Counted from the stretch's first letter, positions 35,201-44,400 are shown. The stretch is DNA of 64,000 bases from Kribbella soli (GCF_004331345.1 NZ_SJJZ01000002.1:1674001-1738000); one strand, 5' to 3'. The notes: generated from the letters alone by a model not told the origin. Made by a program: numbers and translations.

Positions 35201-35343
35201 GGGTCCAGTGCCCGTACTGCAACCCCGACAGCCTCGGCCACAGCGAGGTCCGGGCGCGTTGGGACCGCAAACGCCACGACCCGGTGCTCGAACGGCTGGT
35301 GCGGCTCATCGACCCGACTGCTCTGGAGGTCGTCGATGAGTGA
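32269..35343 (+). CDS. AddB-like PD-(D/E)XK nuclease subunit
   Basis: A 1024-residue protein like the AddB subunit of AddAB/RecBCD-type enzymes, which resect double-strand breaks. The helicase-like N-terminal part has no Walker A. The C-terminal nuclease domain has SPTSLESYATCPHAYFVERL, the Asp in ADKVD and the active-site YVTDVKTGG. AddB proteins clamp this domain with a four-Cys Fe-S cluster; here Cys721, Cys981 and Cys984 are visible, but the fourth Cys expected 6 residues later is missing. It overlaps the AddA-like gene by 8 bases, so the two are made together. Confidence 0.82.
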   Translation: MVSTTRIESTAYGAAALERLQAVVARLKADDPMTPVTLLLPNNLAGVIARRHLARSSIGGLYLATLERLAEQVAAGLLSPRRPATRPIVAATWRTALAKAPGIFDEVAEHPSTIQALASAHRELRDLTEPALDKVAHASALGPDLVRLHRHVTAELAADWYDATDLLRAAASRIAATPSTVDELGALVLYLPQELTQSEAAFVAALGEAAADLTVIVGLTDVRRADRAVRRSLERIGIDLPTSISKNYPVATEILNASDADDEVHCVVRDVVSALEHTPAHRIAVLYAAASPYARLLHEQLSAARIEVNGPGTRPVHERAIARTLLEVLALVDQDLPRADVFRALANAPTRDFTGERIPVPQWERMSRVAGVVRGDDWDTRLARYAQSERRTADQEEAAEDPRPAAVRRAQYNASTAERLHTFASTLRARLSALAELETWSSLSEGVLQLFHDLLGDYSSLPIEEQYAAAAVEGSLKGLSTLDELGTPASLAVLRDVLDLELQQSLPRVGTFGTGVLVAPLSASVGLSADIVYVVGLSEDLYPGRVHEDALLPHRVREAAAPELASFRDRLDEKQRHLLVAFSAGARVVASFPRGDLRRSSRRLPTRWLLGSLRELTGDHALPATQWDRYSEVLQTSASYAGSLTTATMPATEQEWQTRAAAARLWVQDGVLVRARELLRGRASAAFTRFDGDLSGVSGLPEFAVEDRIASPTSLESYATCPHAYFVERLLQVEPLEAPEDLLVISPIQVGNLIHNSLDAFVTRLAGSLPGYGEPWTEDQRKLLLAIGADLAEQFEAEGLTGHPRLWQRERLRILGDLMVLLTDDDRWRAGRDAKVVASELTFGFDGEPPVQIPVPSGRVLLRGSADKVDVGADGTIYVTDVKTGGFSRYEGIEADPVAGGTKLQLPVYAYAARARLGEQSTPVEASYWFVRRGGKRIPVPLTPEVEARYVDTLDVIVSSIAAGHFPPKAPEVPDFLWVQCPYCNPDSLGHSEVRARWDRKRHDPVLERLVRLIDPTALEVVDE

Positions 35344-38300
35344 GCTGTTGCTCGACGGGGCCGCTCGGGACCGGATCCGCTCGGACACCGACACCACCCT
35401 CTTCGTCGAAGCAGGCGCCGGGTCCGGGAAGACCCATGCGCTGGTCGAGCGGGTCAGCACGCTGGTGCTGCGGGACGGCGTACCGCTGCGAACGATCGCT
35501 GCCGTGACGTTCACCGAGAAGGCAGGAGCGGAGCTTCGGGACCGGCTGCGGGTCGAGTTCGAGAGGGCGCGGAAGAGCGAGGACCGGCAGCTCGCCGACG
35601 CTGCGCTGGACGATCTGGACTCCGCGTCGATCGGCACGCTGCATGCGTTCGCGCAGCAGATCCTGCTTGCGCACCCGATCGAGGCCGGGCTGCCGCCGCT
35701 CATCGACGTACTCGACGAGGTCGGCTCGTCGGTCGCCTTCGAGGAACGCTGGGCCGAGCTGCAGCAGCAACTCCTCGACGACGACTCGATCGCCGAGCCG
35801 CTGCTGCTCGCGATGGCGGTCGGCGTGGAGCTGAAGCATCTCCGATCGCTCGCCCGCCTGTTCGGCAACGACTGGGACCTGATCGCGGATCGGGTTCTGG
35901 TCGAGCCACCGGAGCTGGTCGCGATGCCGGATCTCAGCGGCCTGATCGCCGCGGCCGCGCAGATCGGCACCGCGGCCGAGACCTGCCTGGACCCCGAGGA
36001 CCGGCTGCTGCCGAAGGTCCAGCAGATCCGCGAGCTCGGTCTGACGCTGGACGCGGCGTCCGATCAGGAGACCCAGCTCGCACTGTTGCAGACGTTCCGG
36101 AGCCTGAAGGTAGGCAGGATCGGGCGCAAGGAGAACTGGCCGGACATCGCCAAGGTCCGCGCGGACTGCACCGAGGTCGTCGAGGTCGCCGGATCGCTCG
36201 TCGAGCTGCTCCTCGACGCTTGCCTCCGGCATCTTTCGCACTGGATCGCGGAGCGGGTGCTGGAGTCGGCCGAGCTCCGGCGCGCCGAAGGACGGCTGGA
36301 GTTCCACGATCTGCTCGTGCTCGCGCGCGATCTGCTGCGGCGCGACCCCGAGGTACGCGCGGATCTCCAGGAGCGCTTCGAGCGGTTGCTGCTCGACGAG
36401 TTCCAGGACACCGACCCGATCCAGATCGAGCTCGCAGTGCGGATCGCCGGTGGCGCCGAGGCGGACGCCACCGACTGGCACGACGTCGAGGTCCCGGAGG
36501 GGCGGCTGTTCGTGGTCGGGGACCCGAAGCAGTCCATCTACCGGTTCAGGCGCGCCAACATCGCGACGTACCTGACGGCGCAGCAGCTACTGGGCGAAAC
36601 CGTCGCCCTCACGACGAACTTCCGCACGGTGCCGCCGATCCTGAGCTGGATCAACACCGTCTTCGCAACGCTCATCCAGGCCCACGAGTCCGCCCAGCCG
36701 TCGTACCAGTCCCTCTCCCCCCATCGCACCAACCCAACCTCCGCCGGCCTGGCGACCTCGCGCACTGCCCCCAGCGCCCCGCCGCCCGACGCACCCGTCA
36801 AGGGCGACCAACTCTCGATGTTCGACGAACCCACCCTCTTCGACACGTCCGCGGACTCGGAGGAGCAGGTCAGCGACCTCGCGGCCGTCCTCCCGTTCCG
36901 TCGGCGCGGCGCCGACGTACTGCTCGAGCCACCGCCGGACGAGCCCGAGGACCCATCGGCCGGCCCCGCCGTCACGATCCTCGGCGCCACCCCGCACGAC
37001 GACCTGCCGCGCGCGCAAGCCTCCGTCCTCCGCGAACGCGAAGCCACCGACGTCGCCTCTGTCATCGAGGAAGCGCTCCGCGAGGGCTGGCTGGTGTACG
37101 ACGACCGCGCGGAAGCCTGGCGCCCCGCGGAGGCCGGCGACATCGCCGTACTCGTGCCGGCTCGTACCTCGCTCCCGTTCCTGGAAGACGCCCTCGACCG
37201 CGCCGACATCCCGTACCGCGCGGAAGCCAGCTCCCTCGTCTACCAGACCGCCGAGGTCCGTGACCTGCTCGCCTGCGCCCGCGCGCTGGGCGATCCGAGC
37301 GACCAACTCGCCCTCGTCACCACCCTCCGCTCGCCACTGTTCGGCTGCGGCGACGACGATCTCTACACCTGGAAGCGCAACGGCGGCACGTTCACGCTGA
37401 CCGCCCCGGTGCCCGACCAGCTGCTCACGCACCCGATCGGCGAGGCGATGGAGTGGCTCCGCCGGACGTACTACGCGGCCCGCTGGCTCACCCCCAGCGA
37501 GGTCCTCGCGAAGATCGTCGCCGACCGCCGCATGCTGGAAGTCGCCGCGATCGGCCCCCGCGCCCGCGACGCCTGGCGCCGGATCAGGTTCGTCGTCGAC
37601 CAGGCCCGCGCCTGGTCCGAGGTCGAGCACGGCGGCCTCCGCTCCTACCTCGCCTGGGCCGCCCACCAGGGCGAGGAGACGTCCCGCGTCGCCGAGGCCG
37701 TCCTCCCCGAGACCGACGCCGACGCGGTCCGGGTGATGACAATCCATGCCGCGAAGGGCCTCGAGTTCCCGATCGTCATCCTCTCCGGCATGACCGCCTC
37801 CCCGAACCGCCAGCGCGGCGTCCAGGTCCTGTGGCCGCTTCCCGGCGGCTACGCGGTGAAGCTCAAGGCGTCGGTCCAAACCGAGGACTTCGACCTCGTC
37901 CAACCCGTCGACGAACAGATGGACGACTACGAGCGCCGCCGGCTCCTCTACGTCGCTGCGACGCGCGCCCGCGATCACTTGGTCGTTTCATTGCACCGCT
38001 CCGGCAACCGCCGCCACACGAGCAACGCCGAACTCCTCGCGACCGCCGGCGGCGTCGACGCACCGCACGCCACACTCTTCACAGGCCCGCCGGTCCCTGA
38101 CCGCGAGCCGACCGGCAGCCCTGACGTCACCCCACCGATCTCCCGCACCGAGTGGGAGTCCCGAGCCGCCGCCGCCCAGGCCGCAAGCCGTGCCCGCTCG
38201 GCTCAGTCGGCCTCAGGCCTGGAAGGCACCGGCCCGGAACTCGCCCTCATAGCGCAGTCCGCCCCAACCGCCGAGCTGCCCGTCGACGACGAGGTCTTTG

Positions 38301-38824
38301 CCGCCATCGACCCCGGAACCGCGAAGGGCGCCCGCGACCTCGAGCTCCCACCGTGGTCCAAGGGTCGCTACGGCACCGCGATCGGCCGCGCCGTGCACGC
38401 CGTACTCCAGGTCGTCGACCTCTCCACCGGCGCCGGCCTCGAAGCCGCCGTATCGACACAGTGCCTGGCCGAAGGCGTCCTCGAGTACGCCGACGTAGTC
38501 ACCGCACTCGTCCGTTCGGCGCTCGCGTCCGACGTGGTGAAACGGGCCGCCGCCCGCGAGCACTGGCGCGAGTCGTACGTCGGCACGGTCCAACCCGACG
38601 GCACTGTCCTCGAAGGTTTCGTCGACCTCATCTACCGCGAGGACGACGGCCGCCTCACCATCGTCGACTACAAAACCGACGCCATCCCCGCCGCCGCCCT
38701 GGACAGCCGAGTCGCGTACTACGCACCCCAGCTCCACGCGTACGCCGAGATCCTCCCGAACACGGCCCCGCCCATCCTCCTGTTCCTGAACCCCAGCGGA
38801 GCCATCGAACACCAGGTCCCCTAG
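35336..38824 (+). CDS. AddA-like UvrD/Rep helicase-nuclease
   Basis: A 1162-residue SF1 helicase with Walker A AGAGSGKT (26-33), TFTEKAGAELRDR (motif Ia), LLLDEFQDTDPIQ (motif II), GDPKQSIYRFR (motif III), MTIHAAKGLEFPIV (motif V) and YVAATRARDHLVV (motif VI). A C-terminal PD-(D/E)XK nuclease domain follows (GFVDLIY ... TIVDYKTDAIP). With the AddB-like subunit it should unwind and cut DNA ends. Between motifs III and V lies a low-complexity insert (about 455-575) that carries QLSMFD at 492-497, resembling a sliding-clamp-binding peptide. Confidence 0.9.
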   Translation: MSELLLDGAARDRIRSDTDTTLFVEAGAGSGKTHALVERVSTLVLRDGVPLRTIAAVTFTEKAGAELRDRLRVEFERARKSEDRQLADAALDDLDSASIGTLHAFAQQILLAHPIEAGLPPLIDVLDEVGSSVAFEERWAELQQQLLDDDSIAEPLLLAMAVGVELKHLRSLARLFGNDWDLIADRVLVEPPELVAMPDLSGLIAAAAQIGTAAETCLDPEDRLLPKVQQIRELGLTLDAASDQETQLALLQTFRSLKVGRIGRKENWPDIAKVRADCTEVVEVAGSLVELLLDACLRHLSHWIAERVLESAELRRAEGRLEFHDLLVLARDLLRRDPEVRADLQERFERLLLDEFQDTDPIQIELAVRIAGGAEADATDWHDVEVPEGRLFVVGDPKQSIYRFRRANIATYLTAQQLLGETVALTTNFRTVPPILSWINTVFATLIQAHESAQPSYQSLSPHRTNPTSAGLATSRTAPSAPPPDAPVKGDQLSMFDEPTLFDTSADSEEQVSDLAAVLPFRRRGADVLLEPPPDEPEDPSAGPAVTILGATPHDDLPRAQASVLREREATDVASVIEEALREGWLVYDDRAEAWRPAEAGDIAVLVPARTSLPFLEDALDRADIPYRAEASSLVYQTAEVRDLLACARALGDPSDQLALVTTLRSPLFGCGDDDLYTWKRNGGTFTLTAPVPDQLLTHPIGEAMEWLRRTYYAARWLTPSEVLAKIVADRRMLEVAAIGPRARDAWRRIRFVVDQARAWSEVEHGGLRSYLAWAAHQGEETSRVAEAVLPETDADAVRVMTIHAAKGLEFPIVILSGMTASPNRQRGVQVLWPLPGGYAVKLKASVQTEDFDLVQPVDEQMDDYERRRLLYVAATRARDHLVVSLHRSGNRRHTSNAELLATAGGVDAPHATLFTGPPVPDREPTGSPDVTPPISRTEWESRAAAAQAASRARSAQSASGLEGTGPELALIAQSAPTAELPVDDEVFAAIDPGTAKGARDLELPPWSKGRYGTAIGRAVHAVLQVVDLSTGAGLEAAVSTQCLAEGVLEYADVVTALVRSALASDVVKRAAAREHWRESYVGTVQPDGTVLEGFVDLIYREDDGRLTIVDYKTDAIPAAALDSRVAYYAPQLHAYAEILPNTAPPILLFLNPSGAIEHQVP

Positions 38825-38908
38825 GCAAACCCTGGCCGTCCAGGCAATCGCTGGCCCGTTCAGGCAATCGCCGGTGCTCTAGGCAATCGCTGGTGCCCTA
38901 GGCAACGA
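38823..38908. repeat. four and a half imperfect 19-20 bp tandem repeats
   Basis: Units beginning AGGCAA start at 38823, 38842, 38862, 38881 and 38900 (for example AGGCAATCGCTGGTGCCCT). The array exactly fills the space between the convergent AddA-like and LysE stop codons, both of which lie in a CTAGGCAA copy. It has no strong hairpin. Confidence 0.8.
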
Positions 38909-39539
38909 TCCGAACGGCCAGCACGACGATCACCGCAGCCGACGCCAACGCAGTCACCAGTCGCCCCAGCGGCCCGGTGAGCAACCGCCCGAGCAACGCG
39001 CCACCGCCCGCAAGCAACAGCTGCCAACTCGCCGACGCCACAAACGCCGCCACCACGAACACGATCCGCTCGCCAAGTCCCGCGACACCCGACCCACCAA
39101 GCACGAGCGCCGCGAAGTAGATCACCGTCCACGGGTTCAGCATCGTCATCCCAAGCATCCCGAAGTACGCCGCCCACGCGCCGACCGGCGTCTCCTGCTG
39201 CAGCGCAACGATCCGCCGCTCGCGATACCGCCGTACCGCCTTGGCCGCCCCCATCACCGCGAGCCCGATCAGCACCACAACCGATGCCCACCGCAACGGC
39301 CCGACAACCGGCACCAACAACGGAGCCAAGACCGACCCGGCACCCGCAGCCACCGCCGCGTACCCGCCGTCGGCCGAAGCAACCCCCAACGCCGCAAACG
39401 CCCCGACCCGCAACGAACTCCGCGCCGTTAACGCCACCAAATAGGTCCCGACAGGCCCGACCGGCATAGCAACCCCATACCCAGCCAAAAGCCCCGCGAC
39501 CACAACCCCGATCACAACTGACCGGAGATCGACCCCCAC
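38898..39539 (-). CDS. LysE family translocator
   Basis: A 213-residue inner-membrane exporter of the LysE/RhtB superfamily. It has six hydrophobic helices, an N-terminal GYGVAMPVGPVGTYLVALTA segment where the family keeps Pro-Gly-Pro, and NPWTVIYFAALV in the middle. Family members export amino acids such as lysine, arginine or homoserine; the substrate is not predictable. The start is GTG 39539. The TAG stop lies in the repeat array shared with the convergent AddA-like gene. Confidence 0.88.
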   Translation of the reverse strand: MGVDLRSVVIGVVVAGLLAGYGVAMPVGPVGTYLVALTARSSLRVGAFAALGVASADGGYAAVAAGAGSVLAPLLVPVVGPLRWASVVVLIGLAVMGAAKAVRRYRERRIVALQQETPVGAWAAYFGMLGMTMLNPWTVIYFAALVLGGSGVAGLGERIVFVVAAFVASASWQLLLAGGGALLGRLLTGPLGRLVTALASAAVIVVLAVRIVA

Positions 39540-39622
39540 CCACGACCAACCTGCTGCTGCAGAACCCCAGCCACCAAGGCCAAAGCTCCCACCAGCAACA
39601 CTCCAAAGGTCGTCGTAGTCAT
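39512..39622 (-). CDS. possible 36-residue hydrophobic peptide
   Basis: A short reading frame beginning MTTTTFGVLLVGALALVAG has one hydrophobic helix. It overlaps the start of the LysE gene by 28 bases in another frame. A GGGGGC site precedes the ATG, and CATGAT lies 6 nt upstream as a possible -10. Small membrane peptides upstream of transporters exist, but coding evidence here is weak. Confidence 0.3.
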   Translation of the reverse strand: MTTTTFGVLLVGALALVAGVLQQQVGRGWGSISGQL

Positions 39623-39768
39623 GCCCCCATCATGAGCACCCACCCCGACCCCCTCAACCCAATTACCAGTCGCCGCCCCAACAAGCTCCGCGTAAGCTCC
39701 AGCCCCAGGCCGTCCCGCTCACCAACCGAACTAGCCAGAACGAGATGGTACCCAGCAATCATCGCCAT
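39619..39768 (-). CDS. possible small hypothetical protein
   Basis: A 49-residue frame (MAMIAGYHLVLASS ... GSGWVLMMGA) with a good GGAGGG ribosome site just before ATG 39768. It follows the DUF4291 stop by 46 bases on the same strand. No family is recognised. It is the only plausible content of the 192 bases between DUF4291 and the short peptide above. Confidence 0.3.
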   Translation of the reverse strand: MAMIAGYHLVLASSVGERDGLGLELTRSLLGRRLVIGLRGSGWVLMMGA

Positions 39769-39814
39769 GCCCTCCAGCCCTTCGGTCGTAACCAGACTCC
39801 ACCAGGCCAACGCA

Positions 39815-40435
39815 TCAGCCCGCCAGGTGGGCTCCCGGAGTCGCAGCGACCTTGGCTGCCAGCTCCTCGCTGATCGGGTATGGCCGCTCCGCGGGCAGCT
39901 CCGCCTCAGCCGTACTCCGCGACACCTGAGCGAGATCCCGCACGCGTTGCATCTCCGCGGTGACATCCTCCAGCCGAACGATCCACTCGTTCACATACCG
40001 CCGTACCGCATCGCCCGACAACCCGATCTGGATCGACCGCACCCGAGGCTGCGGCGTGAGCGTCACCGTCTGCTCCGGATCCCACTGAATCCGCACCGGC
40101 GCCCCAGTCAACGACGCCTTCCAAGCCGCCTCGGACTCATGAAACCCCGCCTCGTAATGCGAAAGCACCCCACGCCCCAACGCCCACTCGAACCCTTCAC
40201 GCGAGATGTGAACCCGCAACACCCGAGTCTGCCCCGGCTTCGTCCCCCACCCCGACCGATAAGCCATCCACAAGAACGACGGCTTGATCCAAGTCATCCG
40301 CCCCATCCCAAACGGCTCCACAAACGTCCCCGCCCGCAAGGCAGGCTCCGCGATCTCCGCCGAATACGCCTGATACACAGCCACCGACGCCCCGTCATAC
40401 AACACCCGAACCTGCCGCAACACCCCAGCCTCCAT
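39815..40435 (-). CDS. DUF4291 domain protein
   Basis: A 206-residue protein with the DUF4291 signatures in order: RVLYDGASVAVYQAYSAEIA, GMGRMTWIKPSFLWMAYRSGW, a KPGQTRVLRVHISREGFEWAL segment, VRIQWDPEQ and a closing YVNEWIVRLEDVT helix. The family is widespread but has no established function. ATG 40435 is supported by TAGGGT 6 nt upstream, with a G-run between that could also serve as a ribosome site. Confidence 0.88.
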   Translation of the reverse strand: MEAGVLRQVRVLYDGASVAVYQAYSAEIAEPALRAGTFVEPFGMGRMTWIKPSFLWMAYRSGWGTKPGQTRVLRVHISREGFEWALGRGVLSHYEAGFHESEAAWKASLTGAPVRIQWDPEQTVTLTPQPRVRSIQIGLSGDAVRRYVNEWIVRLEDVTAEMQRVRDLAQVSRSTAEAELPAERPYPISEELAAKVAATPGAHLAG

Positions 40436-40441
40436 CCCCCA

Positions 40442-40447
40442 ACCCTA
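40442..40447 (-). promoter_or_regulatory. -10 box of a leaderless promoter (DUF4291)
   Basis: TAGGGT on the minus strand, 6 nt before ATG 40435, identical in sequence and spacing to the pyrE box. The rest of 40448-40533 holds no feature I recognise. Confidence 0.5.
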
Positions 40448-40640
40448 AAGACCCCAAGGTCCGCCGACGCCCCTACGCACACCTCAACCGCCGCCTCGCC
40501 GAACCGCTGACGGCTTGTTGCACCACTAGCGCCCTACAACCCGCCACTACTGAAACAACCCGCCATCCGAGCCCGACCAACGCATCCAACGCACCGGTCG
40601 ACCACGAACCGCCAACTCCCCTCGCCCACCGCAGGCCAGC

Positions 40641-41013
40641 TCACGACTCCCCGAGGATGACAGCAACCTCCGGCTCGTACGTCGCGACCGCACCGTCGCC
40701 GGCCGGCCAACAGTTCCCGCGACTGGAAGGTCGGCACAACCACAGCCTCGAACCAGACATCGACGGGAGGCGAGAAGTCGGCAACGACATAGGCCTCAGC
40801 CTCGGCCGCCAACAGGCGCTCATCGTCGCCTACTGCCTCGTAGATGAACCTTGCCTCGATGACCGGGGAGATCGGTCGGACTGCCACAGTTCTGAGATTC
40901 GGCGTGACCAGATCCCACAGAGCGCGCTGGACGGACAACAGAACTTCGGTCCGGAACGCGGCAGAGTCTGTTGTCACCTCGGCATCTCCTGCGATGCGAC
41001 GCTCATCAGTCAT
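40641..41013 (-). pseudogene. frameshifted gene downstream of barstar
   Basis: The frame from ATG 41013 encodes about 100 residues of a normal-looking protein (ALWDLVTPNLRTVAVRP, EARFIYEAVGDDERLLAAEA, FEAVVVPTFQSRELLA). It then turns into Arg/Cys/Gly-rich sequence running to 40534. A 4-bp duplication (GGCCGGCC at 40701-40708) explains this: removing one GGCC restores ...LLAGDGAVATYEPEVAVILGES and a stop at 40641, for a 122-residue product. It lies 21 bases after barstar, so it may be a second immunity or accessory gene, now broken or subject to a sequencing error. Confidence 0.6.
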
Positions 41014-41034
41014 CTGGTTCGAATTCGATCAGGT

Positions 41035-41460
41035 CTAGTCGGCACGAACGAGCACGGTGTGGTACGGCACCTCGCCTCCACCCCAGTCCGGACCTAGAGC
41101 AAAGGCTCGCGACCAGTGTCGGCCGATGTCCTCCATCTGACGGAGGTACGTCGGTAGTTCTCCGAGGTCCTCCTTCAACACCTCGCCCGCGTGGTCGACG
41201 ATCGTGAGATACCGCTTCGCAGGCATCCACTCCAGGTCAGTCATACACTCGTCGAACGCCGGCCAGTTCCATCCGAAATACTCCGGCAACATAAATTCCC
41301 TCACGTATTCCTGAAAGAGCGCGTCGAGCGTCCTCATCCGCCGCCCGTCGAAGCGCGTGACCATTCCATCCGCAGACTCGATCGGAGCCAGTAACTGATT
41401 CACGGTCGCCTGTTCGACCTCATGAACCCACGGACCACCAGGACTGGTGAAGTCGATCAT
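41035..41460 (-). CDS. barstar family immunity protein
   Basis: A 141-residue protein with the barstar motif MRTLDALFQEYVREFMLPEYFGWNWPAFDE in its first half, including the conserved Phe-Gly-x-Asn-Trp and following acidic residues that plug the barnase active site. ATG 41460 overlaps the TGA of the Rhs toxin (ATGA), so antidote is made whenever toxin is. A TAGGGT box 7 nt upstream, inside the end of the toxin gene, may give an extra leaderless transcript for immunity alone. Confidence 0.88.
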   Translation of the reverse strand: MIDFTSPGGPWVHEVEQATVNQLLAPIESADGMVTRFDGRRMRTLDALFQEYVREFMLPEYFGWNWPAFDECMTDLEWMPAKRYLTIVDHAGEVLKEDLGELPTYLRQMEDIGRHWSRAFALGPDWGGGEVPYHTVLVRAD

Positions 41461-44400
41461 TCCGTCCACCCTATGAATGTTCGATAATGGTCAGGCGAAT
41501 AGTAAACGGAGCCATCAGATCCAGTCACGATCCGCTCTCCCCCAGGCTTGGGATTCGCAGCCGACGGAACCGTTCCCCACTCGCGATATGTGACTGGCGA
41601 ACCATCACGCCCGGTACGGGGTAAAATCGCGCCGCCGTTCCTCCCGTCGTTCTTGAATATCTTCGGTACAGCCGGACCGAGGATCTCCCCTTGCACGATA
41701 ACACCATCCTTGCGAATACTCTTCATCACAGCGAGCGATTCGTCCGGAATGCCATATGTAGTTAGAACATTGCCGCTCGACGTCTGCCCCATTGACCGAG
41801 CAAGACTATTGCTTCTGGCCCTGCCGAGCGCGGGGAAGCGGCTTGATACGAGGCCGACTGCTACGTCGGCTACTAGTTGGGAACAGTTTCCCTTGAGTAC
41901 GCAGGCTTGGGAGTCGAGGATGCCGGAGGCGCCGGCGGAGATTACGCCGGTGGCTGAGGAGATTTGGAGGAAGATGGGGATTGCGGGGGCGCAGGCTCGG
42001 GCGACTGTGCAGACTACGGCTCCCGTTAGGGCGGCTACGGAGATGTAACCGGAGATGTGGGAGACGTCGGTGAGGGTGCCCTCGATGTCGTCTAGGCCCT
42101 GTAGGTCGGTGGTTTTGAGGGGGTTGCCGCTGGTGTAGGCGTAGGGGTTGGCGGAGCCGGCTTGGTCTGTGGTGAGGAAGGTGCCGGTGGTGGGGTTGTA
42201 CTCGCGTTGGCCCAGGAGGTAGTTGCCGGACGGGAGTTGGAGGCCGCCGATGTAGCCGGGTGTCTGCTGGGTGGTTGGCTTGGTCGGGGTGGGCGGCGCT
42301 GACGGGCCGGCTCGGGTCAGGCCGTAAGGCTCGTAGTTTTGTTGAGCGGGCTTGGCGGCCGTTGCCGTGAGAACTGAACCGTTCGGGGCGGTGGTGAGGG
42401 GAGTCCACGTACTCGGGGTCTGTTGTGCGAGGAGTCCGGAGCCATACAGGTAGCGGGTCGGTCGTGACCCTTCTGTGGTGTTGAGGATTTGGGGTGAGAG
42501 GGGGTCCCAGAGGTAGCGGGTGGTTTGGGGGCCTGTAGTGGAGGTGGCTCGGCGGCCGTCGCCGGTGTGGGTGTAGGTCGTCGTGGCGCCGGCGGTCGTG
42601 GAGGTGGTGGGTTTGCCGGCGGCGGACCAGGTGTAGGTGGTGGTGCCGTCGGAGGTTCGGTTGCCGTCGGGGTCGTAGGTGTAGGCGCGGGTGGTTGGTA
42701 CGTCGAGTGGGTAGTTGGCGGGGGTGGTGAGCGAGGCCTGGAGTTCGTTGGCGGGGCCGTAGAGGGACCAGGTGCTGCTCGTCGGGCGCTTCTCCCAGGT
42801 GCGGTTGCCGTTGGCGTCGTAGTCGTAGCGGATGTAGTCGCTTGCCTCGTCTGTGCACTGGTCAACGCCGTAGCAGGCTGCAGTCAGGCGGTTCAGAGGG
42901 TCGTACGTGTACGACGACTTGCCGGCGACGGAGTCGTCGGAGCGGGTGATGTTGTCGGCGGCGTCGTACACGGAGGTCGTCTTGCGTAGCGGGCGCCCGT
43001 TCTGGGCGACGGTTAGGGACGTGGTGCGGCCGCGGACGTCCAACTGCTCGGTCTTGATCAGCCCGCCCGGTTGGGTCGTGGTGATCGTGCCGCGGGCAGC
43101 GTCGTAGCGATACGAGGCCAGAGGTTTGCCATCAGCTGCCGCGGAGGTCAGACGGTTGCCGGCGTCCCAGGTGTACGACTCGGCGTGGCCGGCTGCCGTC
43201 CGTCCGGTGAGGTTGCCGACGGCATCCCAGCGGTAGGACACGGCACCAGCTGACGTGAGCTGGTCGAAAGCGTCGTATCCGAAGCGGGTGAGGCCCAGGC
43301 CGTCGGTCATCGACGTACGACGGCCTGCGGCGTCCCACGTGTAGCTGACCGTGGGTGTCTTGTCGGAGTACGAGATCCGCAGCGGCGCACCGCGCGCATC
43401 CAAAACAAAGGACGCCGTCTTGCCTGAGGGCAATGTGGTGCGGATCAGGCGGCCGGCCTTGTCGTACGCGAACTTCCAGGTGCGACCGCCGTACGTCGCC
43501 TCAGTTGTCCGGCCCGCGCCGTCGTACGTGAAGGTCTGCGAACGGCCGCTGGCGTCGACGATCCCCGTGACCCGGCCGGATGCGTCGAAGGTCGTGGTGG
43601 CCTCGGGCAACGACGGTCTGGTGACGCCGACCACTGCGCCGGCGTCGTCGTAGCGCAGCTTGGTCGTGCCGCCGCGGGCGTCGACGAGCGTGGATACGCG
43701 ACCTTGCCCGTCGTACGTCTGGCTCGTGGAGACATCAAGCGGCCCATGCTGCGAGAGCGGCTGGTCGTCGTCGTTGTAGGAGACCGTGCTGACGGCACCG
43801 CGCGGTGAGGTCGTCTTGATCGGCCGCCCCCAGCCGTCGTACTCGAGGCGGGTCACCTGACGCAACGGGTCCGTGACTGTCGTCAGATCACCGTCGGCGG
43901 AATACGCGTACCGCACAACACGACCCAAAGCATCGCGAGACGCGGTGACAAGCCCACGTGCGTCGTAGCTCACCGACGAGGTGCGACCGGCGTACACCGT
44001 ACCAATCAGGTTCCCGCGGACGTCATAGGTGTAGGTCGTCCGCCGCCCGAGCGGATCCACCGTCGCGACGACGTCGTTGCGGGTGTTGTAGGTACGTCGG
44101 GTCACACCACCGACCGCGTCGGTCGAGGCGACAACGCGGCCGAGAGCGTCGTACTCGTGCCGGGCGCCATGCCCCAGGCTGTCGAACACCCGGATGAGGT
44201 TGCCCTTGGCATCGTAATGGAACGTGGCCGTGGCGCCGGTCGGATCTGTTTGGCGGATCAGCCAGTTCCGCTCGTACTCGTTGATCCACTTCCCGCCCGT
44301 CGGGTCGGTCATCGTCGACGTACCGCGAATGCCCTCGGTCTCCCACGACCACGTCGACCGACCGCCCTTGCCATCGGTTTGCGCGACGACCCGCCCGTCG

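Noticed and set aside
38823-38908. CRISPR array
   Set aside because: The repeats are contiguous 19-20 bp units without spacers, and no cas genes are present.
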